Source of the DNA: Acholeplasmatales bacterium
GTDB lineage: Bacteria; Bacillota_I; Bacilli_A; Acholeplasmatales; Anaeroplasmataceae
Reading direction: 5' to 3'
Length of the DNA: 14,045 nt
Assembly (NCBI GenBank): GCA_016282815.1
Contig: JAEELU010000043.1
Location: forward strand, 1 to 14,045
Numbering within the stretch: the stretch's first letter is position 1; every line of letters begins with the position of its first letter. This document shows, piece by piece, positions 1 through 5,313 of this stretch. Below the pieces are notes generated by a model. The model was not told the DNA's origin. It worked only from the letters and a program-made list of their open reading frames with translations, and made no database searches. The position numbers and the translations under genes were made by a program.

Positions 1-923
1 CTTATTATAAAACCATATCCACCATCTAAATATGGTACTTGGAATTTACCATCTACCTTATCAAAGAATTCTGTCTTTAATGTAGTAGAATTAAAATATC
101 CCATTTTAACGTTAGTCAAATTATCCTTGATATTACCTCTAATAATAGCTGCATTACCAGTATTAACAACAGGGTTATCAACTATATTAGAATATATTTT
201 TCCATTTACACTATTAGTCACATCACTATTATTCTTAAATTCGCCATCATTATAAATCGTTCCACCATTAACAAATCTACCATCATTAGTGATAATTCCT
301 TTTTCAGTGTTAATTATGACACCATAATTATTAGTAATTAATCCACCATTTGTGTATTCATTTTTTCTTTCTTCAGTTATTATTTTTCCATAATTAATTA
401 TCTTACCATTGTTGTATAAGGCAAAGCCTCTAGGAATTATTAATGTTTCATCTTCCTTTATTTCTAATATTGTTCCACTTTCAATAACACATTTATAACC
501 ACCATCATTAAATGTATCATTAATTTCATCTAATGTTTTAACTTTAGTTTCACTTTTATAAATTATACTAAAATAATAATTATAGCTTCCTGTAAGATAA
601 GGGTTATCATCCTTACATACTATTGTAAGTAGTGCCTTATTACGTGAAGGGCTAGTGTTATTGTCATAATTAAAAGAGAAATAATTATGATTTATTTCTT
701 CATTATTGTATGTTATTACAATATCGTAATCGTTGAATGTTTTTGATTTGCCATTATAATCAAATGAATCTCTTTGAATATTTACCATTGATTCTTCTAT
801 TTCTACCTTACCGGTAGATGTTGAAGAATCTATGGTTTTTTCTTTATCCTTGATACATGAGGTCAACAGTAAAAAGACAAATATTAATGATATTGTTGTA
901 AATAAATATAATACCTTTTTCAT
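1..923 (-). CDS. Partial surface lipoprotein: Ig-like domain plus Asn/Gly-rich beta-solenoid-like repeats (C-terminus off the window)
   Basis: The frame is open from an ATG at 921-923 to the window edge, giving at least 307 residues, so the C-terminus is missing. The start is fixed by a perfect AAGGAGG at 931-937, 7 nt upstream. The N-terminus is MKK, a hydrophobic core and a lipobox L-T-S-C with Cys23, which predicts signal peptidase II cleavage and a lipid anchor on the outer face of the membrane. Residues about 54-122 look like the Ig-like repeat domains common in Gram-positive surface proteins: Y-N-G-K near the start, an N-P-Y-L-T-G-S turn and a closing Y-Y-F-S-I strand. Residues about 149-275 hold short irregular repeats rich in N-G, N-N-G and I-x-N/T, suggesting a beta-solenoid. 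Such proteins are usually adhesins or envelope components; the exact role is unknown. A terminator upstream suggests it is transcribed separately from the nucleotidyltransferase gene. Confidence 0.85.
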   Translation of the reverse strand, partial: MKKVLYLFTTISLIFVFLLLTSCIKDKEKTIDSSTSTGKVEIEESMVNIQRDSFDYNGKSKTFNDYDIVITYNNEEINHNYFSFNYDNNTSPSRNKALLTIVCKDDNPYLTGSYNYYFSIIYKSETKVKTLDEINDTFNDGGYKCVIESGTILEIKEDETLIIPRGFALYNNGKIINYGKIITEERKNEYTNGGLITNNYGVIINTEKGIITNDGRFVNGGTIYNDGEFKNNSDVTNSVNGKIYSNIVDNPVVNTGNAAIIRGNIKDNLTNVKMGYFNSTTLKTEFFDKVDGKFQVPYLDGGYGFII

Positions 924-951
924 ACGCTAACCTCCTTATATTAAATGCTTT

Positions 952-976
952 AAAAGGGATGAATATAATTCACCCC
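952..976 (-). terminator. Probable intrinsic terminator after the nucleotidyltransferase gene
   Basis: On the minus strand GGGGTGAAT (976-968) pairs with ATTCATCCC (964-956) around a 3-nt loop, with one mismatch, and is followed by UUUU (955-952). It lies 26 nt past the stop codon at 1002. The U-tract is short, so termination may be partial. It separates the nucleotidyltransferase from the lipoprotein gene. Confidence 0.55.
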
Positions 977-1001
977 ATTTAATTTAATTTAACTTATTAA
1001 A

Positions 1002-1910
1002 TTACTTCCAAATACCCTTTGGATATTCTCCCTTATCTACTAATGCCTTAAGTGATGAAACTACAAAGTCCTTATCCTCTTTATATGTAACACCATACCA
1101 TACTGATGTAGTAGATAAAACATCACATGTTACCTTTCCTGCAGTAATTAAATCTGATACTACTGTTGGAATTAAGTATTCACATGATTTTAGATTATCC
1201 TTATTATCATCAAAGAATTGCTTATATCCTTGATCTAAATAATCCATAATATCTCTAGTAAATGCGAACATATTCATTGATACTAATGTATCATCTGCAA
1301 TTACATTCTTATTATTTTCATCCTCTAGTGGAGAAGCTACTAATTTACCATTTACCTTCTCAATCTTAGATTCAACTAGCTTTTCAAGCTTATTGTTCTT
1401 ATCAAAGAATAATACTCCACGCTTTACTGAACCATTCTCAGTAATTGTATTCTTAGCCATATATCCAATATTACCATAAATATTCTTAGAACCATTCTTT
1501 AAAGAATTCAAATATTTAGCAGCAACCATGAATGCATCAGATCCATAATAATCATCTGAATTGATAATAATAAACTTATCTGATACTAAATCCTTACATG
1601 AAAGTATTGCTTGAGCTGTACCTAGAGGCTTTACTCTATCCTTAGGTAATACTACACCTGCTGGAACATCCTCAAGTCTTTGGAATGCATATTCTACCTT
1701 AATATACTTTTCTACTCTTTTACCAACAGTTTCCTTAAAGATTTCTAAATTCTCCTCTTTAATGATAAAGATAACCTTATCAAATCCTGCTTTTTTTGCA
1801 TCATAAATTGAATAATCAATAATAAAATTACCGTATTCATCAATTGGTTCAATTTGCTTTAAACCACCAAATCTGCTGCCCATACCTGCAGCTAAAATCA
1901 CTAAATCCAT
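1002..1910 (-). CDS. Nucleotidyltransferase family protein (sugar-phosphate NTP transferase type)
   Basis: This 302-residue protein has a GT-A/Rossmann nucleotidyltransferase fold. Such enzymes join a nucleoside triphosphate to a phosphorylated sugar or alcohol, releasing pyrophosphate, for polysaccharide, teichoic-acid or capsule precursors. Visible motifs are the glycine-rich NTP-binding loop LAAGMGSRFGGLKQ (residues 6-19), P-L-G-T-A-Q-A-I-L (95-103) and the metal-binding N-S-D-D-Y-Y-G (117-123). The FGGLKQ variant marks a subfamily often annotated only as 'nucleotidyltransferase'; the substrate cannot be read from the sequence. The ATG at 1908-1910 follows AGGAGGA (1921-1927) by 10 nt. The gene begins 38 nt after the Sel1-repeat gene on the same strand with no convincing terminator between them, so the two are probably cotranscribed. 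Family call is confident, substrate unknown. Confidence 0.9.
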   Translation of the reverse strand: MDLVILAAGMGSRFGGLKQIEPIDEYGNFIIDYSIYDAKKAGFDKVIFIIKEENLEIFKETVGKRVEKYIKVEYAFQRLEDVPAGVVLPKDRVKPLGTAQAILSCKDLVSDKFIIINSDDYYGSDAFMVAAKYLNSLKNGSKNIYGNIGYMAKNTITENGSVKRGVLFFDKNNKLEKLVESKIEKVNGKLVASPLEDENNKNVIADDTLVSMNMFAFTRDIMDYLDQGYKQFFDDNKDNLKSCEYLIPTVVSDLITAGKVTCDVLSTTSVWYGVTYKEDKDFVVSSLKALVDKGEYPKGIWK

Positions 1911-1948
1911 AATATATAACTCCTCCTAAAACTATTATGTTAAAGCAA

Positions 1949-3115
1949 TTATGCTTTTTTAACCTTTACCTTTCCGCCTACACTCTTAGTAAATCTCTTT
2001 GAAGCCTCTAAAGCATCATTATTACCATTTTGTGCAGCTAAACGATACCACTTATAGGCATCATCAATATTTACTACAGAAACACCAATACCTCTTTCGA
2101 AGCAATCACCTAAACGATACATCGCATAAGAGTCTCCAGCCTCTGCAGCCTTACTCCACCAATACTTAGCTGTAACTAAATCCTGATCTACGAATGGGTC
2201 TGTTGGATCCGTAAGGTTTTCAGCAAGGTGAATCATCGCATCAACATTGTTTAATGTTGCAGCCTTCGTCCACCATGAAATAGCTGTTTGGTCGTTCTTT
2301 GCTACACCATCACCAAGGTGATAGCATTCAGCAAGTGCGTTCATAGCCTCAGGGTTTTCATTGTTTGCAGCCTTCTGATACCAATAAATTGCCTTATTGA
2401 TAGATTGCTTAACTCCATTACCCTTAAAATATCTATTAGCCATCTTAACCTGGGCATTAACATTACCCTTTTCAGCAGCCATCTCGTAATAGTGTACAGC
2501 AAGTTCTGTGCATTGTAAAGTACCATTTCCATCTGCATAGCAATCTGCTATTCTTTCCATACAATAATCATCGCCATTTTCAGCTCCAGCAAGATATAGA
2601 GTTGCTGCACCCTTCATCTTTCCAAGCTCCTCATAGCATGTTGCTGCATCTCTTTGAGCATCAACGATACCCTGCTTTGCAGCATGGACAAGCCACTGTG
2701 CTGCTCTTGGTACGTCCTTTGCTATACCCTCACCCTTCATATAGGCAAGGCCTAAATAATACTGGCTTAATGGATGTGCATACTTCGCAGCCTCAGTGAA
2801 CCACGCAACAGCCTGTGTTGAATCCTGCATAGTACCATTACCCTCTAGATAGCACATACCAACCATGTATTGAGCCTCAGTAATCTTATTAGTTGCTGCA
2901 CTCATATATAATTGGAATGCTCTTTTAATATTTTTAGGTACACCCTTACCATAATATAATAAATCAGCTAAATAATAGCTAGCCTGAAAGTTTTCTGGAT
3001 CGTTTTTTACAACTGTCTCAAACATTTGTGAGCATTCTTTAAATTTTTCGTTTTCATATAGTTCTAGTGCTCTTTTAAAAACACCTCTATATTGGTTAAT
3101 AACATATTCAGCCAC
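1949..3115 (-). CDS. Sel1-like repeat (SLR/TPR) protein, cytoplasmic scaffold
   Basis: This 388-residue protein is built almost wholly of about 36-residue Sel1-like repeats. I count about nine, starting near residues 45, 81, 117, 153 (a shortened copy), 185, 221, 257, 293 and 331. Their landmarks are A-x-x-x-L-A/G-x-x-Y-x-x-G-x-G-V followed by A-x-x-W/Y-x-x-x-A-A. Residues 1-44 form a TPR-like helix pair. No signal peptide or membrane segment is seen. SLR proteins form curved alpha-solenoids that bind partner proteins; the partner here is unknown. The start is GTG at 3113-3115: an in-frame TAA lies directly upstream, and GAGGTG (3122-3127) gives a Shine-Dalgarno 6 nt away. The gene is clearly richer in G+C than its neighbours (about 50% in the 60-base stretches 2641-2700 and 2761-2820). 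Probably first gene of an operon with the nucleotidyltransferase. Confidence 0.93.
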   Translation of the reverse strand: MAEYVINQYRGVFKRALELYENEKFKECSQMFETVVKNDPENFQASYYLADLLYYGKGVPKNIKRAFQLYMSAATNKITEAQYMVGMCYLEGNGTMQDSTQAVAWFTEAAKYAHPLSQYYLGLAYMKGEGIAKDVPRAAQWLVHAAKQGIVDAQRDAATCYEELGKMKGAATLYLAGAENGDDYCMERIADCYADGNGTLQCTELAVHYYEMAAEKGNVNAQVKMANRYFKGNGVKQSINKAIYWYQKAANNENPEAMNALAECYHLGDGVAKNDQTAISWWTKAATLNNVDAMIHLAENLTDPTDPFVDQDLVTAKYWWSKAAEAGDSYAMYRLGDCFERGIGVSVVNIDDAYKWYRLAAQNGNNDALEASKRFTKSVGGKVKVKKA

Positions 3116-3146
3116 TTATGACACCTCGTAAATCAATCTTAATATC

Positions 3147-3175
3147 ATTTTACCTTAAATATATAATATTTACAA
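3147..3175 (-). promoter_or_regulatory. Candidate promoter for the Sel1-repeat/nucleotidyltransferase operon
   Basis: On the minus strand TTGTAA (3175-3170, 4/6 to TTGACA) and TAAAAT (3152-3147, 5/6 to TATAAT) are separated by exactly 17 nt. Predicted start is near 3140, 24 nt ahead of the GTG codon. It lies immediately after the ylbF-like stop codon. The region is very AT-rich, so chance matches are likely. Confidence 0.4.
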
Positions 3176-3523
3176 TTATTTTAATCTATTACATCTTATT
3201 TTATCAGTATTAATTATAGAATCCTTAATCCTATTAAAATCATTATTTAATAAATCCTGTATATGATTTTCTAAGTCAAAATATTCCTTTACCTCAGCCT
3301 TAGAATACAAATTAGATTTAGCCTTTATAAAGCCATCTCTAATAGTATTTATATCATAATTATTAGGATATTTCTTAGCCTCATTATATTTTTCTTCAGT
3401 TGTTTTAAAAGCTAATATTTCCTTTGAATACTTATCATCTATTAATATCTTAAGCTCTACTAATCTTTTAAATTCAGGAAGCTCTAAAACTTCGTTAATA
3501 TAATTATTTACTGCTTCTTCCAT
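3176..3523 (-). CDS. YlbF/YmcA family protein
   Basis: This 115-residue, mostly helical, charged protein fits the YlbF/YmcA (com_ylbF, DUF964) family in length and layout: an N-terminal helix, a central helical hairpin and a C-terminal E-Y-F-D-L-E-N-H-I-Q-D-L-L segment (near residues 79-91) like the family's 'v-k-e-y-x-x-a-e-x-x-l-n-x-l-L' end. In Bacillus subtilis YlbF, YmcA and YaaT form a complex that stimulates RNase Y-dependent mRNA maturation and affects competence, biofilm formation and sporulation. Which paralogue this is cannot be told, and only one family member is visible here. The ATG at 3521-3523 has GGTGA (3531-3535) 7 nt upstream. It is divergent from def, sharing an 89-nt intergenic region. 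Family membership rests on pattern recall without a profile search. Confidence 0.75.
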   Translation of the reverse strand: MEEAVNNYINEVLELPEFKRLVELKILIDDKYSKEILAFKTTEEKYNEAKKYPNNYDINTIRDGFIKAKSNLYSKAEVKEYFDLENHIQDLLNNDFNRIKDSIINTDKIRCNRLK

Positions 3524-3539
3524 AAATAAATCACCATTT

Positions 3540-3545
3540 ATTATA
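3540..3545 (-). promoter_or_regulatory. Candidate -10 box of the ylbF-like gene (short-leader type)
   Basis: A perfect TATAAT on the minus strand (3545-3540) ends 16 nt before the ATG. Transcription would start at about 3533-3535, within the GGTGA Shine-Dalgarno. No good -35 is present at 16-18 nt. It is listed because def and the trmH-like gene have the same geometry. Confidence 0.4.
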
Positions 3546-3560
3546 ATAACATATTTTTAG

Positions 3561-3589
3561 TCATAATTGGACTTTTTCTATAATTATGA
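3561..3589. promoter_or_regulatory. Inverted repeat over the def promoter (possible operator)
   Basis: TCATAATT (3561-3568) and AATTATGA (3582-3589) form a perfect 8-bp dyad with a 13-nt spacer, so the half-sites are 21 bp centre to centre, about two helical turns. The arms overlap the -35 box and the extended -10 TG of the def promoter. This placement suits a dimeric repressor, but AT-rich dyads also occur by chance. Confidence 0.35.
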
Positions 3590-3595
3590 TATAAT
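3567..3595 (+). promoter_or_regulatory. Promoter of def (TTGGAC-17-TGATATAAT)
   Basis: TTGGAC (3567-3572) and a perfect TATAAT (3590-3595) are spaced 17 nt apart, and TGA just before the -10 makes it an extended -10 promoter. The predicted start near 3602 gives a leader of only about 11 nt before the ATG at 3613. This is the best-formed short-leader promoter in the window. Confidence 0.75.
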
Positions 3596-3612
3596 TATTT
3601 CCGGTGATTAAA

Positions 3613-4218
3613 ATGTATTTAGCAAATGATATAGTTAAAGAGGGCTGTCAAATTTTAAGAGAAAAATGTGATAGAGTTAATTTACCTCTTACAACAGATG
3701 ATTTAAATTGTATAAGAGGCTTATATGAGTATGTAATAGTATCTCAAATAGATGAGCTTGTAGAAAAATATAAAATAAGACCAGGTGTTGGTATAGCTGC
3801 TCCACAGGTTGGAGTTAAGAAAAGAATGTTCGCAATCAATGCAGAGGATTTCTTAGATGAAAAGCACACCAAGTATACACTAGCTGTAATCAACCCAATA
3901 ATTACTAATAAATCAAAGGAAATGGTATATTTACCAGGCGGTGAAGGCTGTCTATCAGTTGATAGACCTACTCCAGAGCTAGTAACTCCTAGACATTATT
4001 GGATTGAAGCTAAATGTGCTCTTCTTGATTTCAATACTAACAAAATCAAAAATGTTAAACTAAAGCTTGTAGGATATCCTGCAATAGTATTCCAACATGA
4101 ATATGATCATTTAGATGGTATCATGTATGTAGATAAAATGTATAAGGTGAAGGATTTAGATGAATCTATTCAACCTCTATATACAGTTGAAGACGATGAA
4201 GACGAAGAGGAAGCATAA
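3613..4218 (+). CDS. def: Peptide deformylase
   Basis: Peptide deformylase removes the N-formyl group from the initiator Met of new proteins at the ribosome. It is a mononuclear metalloenzyme, usually Fe2+. All three family motifs are intact: GVGIAAPQ (residues 58-65), EGCLS with metal ligand Cys113 (111-115) and QHEYDHLDG with ligands His162 and His166 and catalytic Glu163 (161-169). At 201 residues, with insertions between motifs, it resembles the longer Gram-positive (type II) enzymes. It ends in a very acidic tail (EDDEDEEEA). I prefer ATG 3613 over the in-frame GTG at 3604, because GGTGAT (3603-3608) is then a well-spaced Shine-Dalgarno and the predicted transcript starts near 3602. The stop overlaps the next start by 1 nt (TAATG), and codons of the acidic tail supply that gene's ribosome binding site. 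Confidence 0.97.
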   Translation: MYLANDIVKEGCQILREKCDRVNLPLTTDDLNCIRGLYEYVIVSQIDELVEKYKIRPGVGIAAPQVGVKKRMFAINAEDFLDEKHTKYTLAVINPIITNKSKEMVYLPGGEGCLSVDRPTPELVTPRHYWIEAKCALLDFNTNKIKNVKLKLVGYPAIVFQHEYDHLDGIMYVDKMYKVKDLDESIQPLYTVEDDEDEEEA

Positions 4219-4436
4219 TGAAAACTGCATCTAAAGTATTTATAATTCTTAACATGATTTTCCTATTTTGGGCAATATTCCCATTAGTAGTTGGTATCAT
4301 TGCTTTAAATAAGCTAAACTCAGCTAAATCTAAGGATGACCTAGTCGCAATGGGTATAATAACAATATTCTTCTGTTCATTACTTGGTGGAATATTTATG
4401 TTATTAATCACTGATGATGAATTACAAAGAAACTAA
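4218..4436 (+). CDS. Small two-helix membrane protein, translationally coupled to def
   Basis: This 72-residue protein has two predicted membrane segments (about residues 7-30 and 44-64) joined by a charged loop, N-K-L-N-S-A-K-S-K-D-D. The positive-inside rule puts the loop and possibly both short ends in question: the loop is Lys-rich, which favours it being cytoplasmic with both ends outside, although the N-terminus also has two Lys. I do not recognise the family. ATG 4218-4220 overlaps the def stop (TAATG), and AGAGGA (4206-4211) inside def lies 6 nt upstream, so translation is very likely coupled. A strong terminator follows directly, making def plus this gene a two-gene unit. The tight linkage suggests matched expression with deformylase but does not reveal a function. 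Confidence 0.75.
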   Translation: MKTASKVFIILNMIFLFWAIFPLVVGIIALNKLNSAKSKDDLVAMGIITIFFCSLLGGIFMLLITDDELQRN

Positions 4437-4444
4437 TAAAAACT

Positions 4445-4479
4445 AAAATGGTAGGTGAACGAACACCTACCATTTTTTT
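4445..4479. terminator. Bidirectional intrinsic terminator between convergent genes
   Basis: AAAATGGTAGGTG (4445-4457) pairs perfectly with CACCTACCATTTT (4464-4476) around a 6-nt loop AACGAA. A run of seven T (4473-4479) follows on the plus strand, and AAAA at 4445-4448 gives UUUU on the minus strand. It ends the def unit and, in the other direction, the methyltransferase gene, whose TAA (4480-4478) overlaps the T-run. Confidence 0.92.
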
Positions 4480-5182
4480 AATTATTTCTTAGCTTATACA
4501 TTATTATGCTTCCAGCAACACTAACATTTAATGATTCTGTATTAGACATTGGTATATAAATATTCTTCTTTAATATTTCCTGTACTTCCTTTGAAATACC
4601 ATTACCCTCATTACCTAATACTATTGCCATTTTATTCTTCTTTTCTACATTATCAAGCTCAATTCCGTTTACTACATTAGTACCATAAACATCATAAACA
4701 GATAGCTTAGGTATTATTTCTAGTAAATCTGCATGAATGAAGCTGAGCTTAAATATAGCACCCTGGCTTGCTCTAATAACCTTATCGTTATAAATGTCAC
4801 AAGAACCATTGCCAATAATTATTGTATCAAAGCCAAAGGCTTTACTACTACGCATTAAAGCACCCATATTACCAGGATCCTGTACTCCATCTAATATTAA
4901 TAATTTATCACTTAATGTAGTAGATTCTACTATTTTACATAAGCCTATTTCTGTAACAACAGTATCTGTGTTACAGATTTTTTTCATTATTTCCTTAGAT
5001 AAAGCTATATATCCATCCTTTTCTTCTAAGGAATATGCTTCAAGAAGAACTCCTTTTTTTCTAGCTTCATCAACTAAATGCTTACCTTCAACAATGAACT
5101 TCTTCTCTTTCTTTCTATTCTTAGTAGAATCTAATTTTAATAATAATTTTACCTTTTGATTTTCTAAAGATGTTATAATCAC
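4478..5182 (-). CDS. TrmH/SpoU-family RNA 2'-O-ribose methyltransferase
   Basis: This 234-residue protein belongs to the SPOUT class, which uses S-adenosylmethionine and a trefoil-knot fold to methylate ribose 2'-OH in rRNA or tRNA. An N-terminal substrate-binding domain (about 1-90, with basic K-N-R-K-K-E-K-K) precedes the catalytic domain. SpoU motif 1 is N-M-G-A-L-M-R (residues 105-111), motif 2 is V-L-G-N-E-G-N-G-I (188-196) and motif 3 is P-M-S-N-T-E-S-L-N-V-S-V-A (211-223). Length and layout match the RlmB/TsnR-like proteins often called 'RNA methyltransferase'; the target nucleotide cannot be assigned. The start is GTG at 5180-5182, with an in-frame TGA three codons upstream and GGGTGA (5194-5189) as Shine-Dalgarno. 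It is convergent with the def unit and follows the rpoC terminator. Confidence 0.93.
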   Translation of the reverse strand: MIITSLENQKVKLLLKLDSTKNRKKEKKFIVEGKHLVDEARKKGVLLEAYSLEEKDGYIALSKEIMKKICNTDTVVTEIGLCKIVESTTLSDKLLILDGVQDPGNMGALMRSSKAFGFDTIIIGNGSCDIYNDKVIRASQGAIFKLSFIHADLLEIIPKLSVYDVYGTNVVNGIELDNVEKKNKMAIVLGNEGNGISKEVQEILKKNIYIPMSNTESLNVSVAGSIIMYKLRNN

Positions 5183-5200
5183 AATTATTCACCCAAAACA

Positions 5201-5206
5201 ATTATA
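5201..5206 (-). promoter_or_regulatory. Candidate -10 box of the trmH-like gene (short-leader type)
   Basis: A perfect TATAAT (5206-5201, minus strand) ends 18 nt before the GTG start. The predicted start at about 5194 is the first G of GGGTGA, giving a 12-nt leader. The sequence 17 nt upstream (TGTATA) is a poor -35. Confidence 0.45.
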
Positions 5207-5262
5207 CAATAATATTTATTATTTATACATCATAAGTTCTTATTTAAAAAAATTCATAACAT

Positions 5263-5293
5263 AAAAATGGTACCTCATAAGAGATACCATTTT
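5263..5293 (-). terminator. Intrinsic terminator after rpoC
   Basis: On the minus strand AATGGTATCTC (5291-5281) pairs with GAGGTACCATT (5276-5266), 11 bp with one U-G wobble and a 4-nt loop, then UUUUU (5267-5263). It lies about 20 nt past the rpoC TAG and should end the rpoBC transcript before the trmH-like gene. Confidence 0.88.
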
Positions 5294-5313
5294 ATTAATC
5301 CATAAAGCTTATA

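Noticed and set aside
1939..1963. Hairpin between the Sel1-repeat and nucleotidyltransferase genes as a terminator
   Set aside because: GTTAAA...TTTAAC pairs weakly with a 3-nt bulge and has no following U-run; cotranscription is more likely.
2288..2799. Small frames on both strands within the Sel1-repeat gene (2288-2518, 2341-2538, 2602-2799)
   Set aside because: They fall inside a gene with clear repeat periodicity in its own frame; composition alone explains them.
4794..5159. 121-residue plus-strand open frame opposite the trmH-like gene
   Set aside because: Antisense to conserved methyltransferase motifs; no promoter or ribosome binding site seen.
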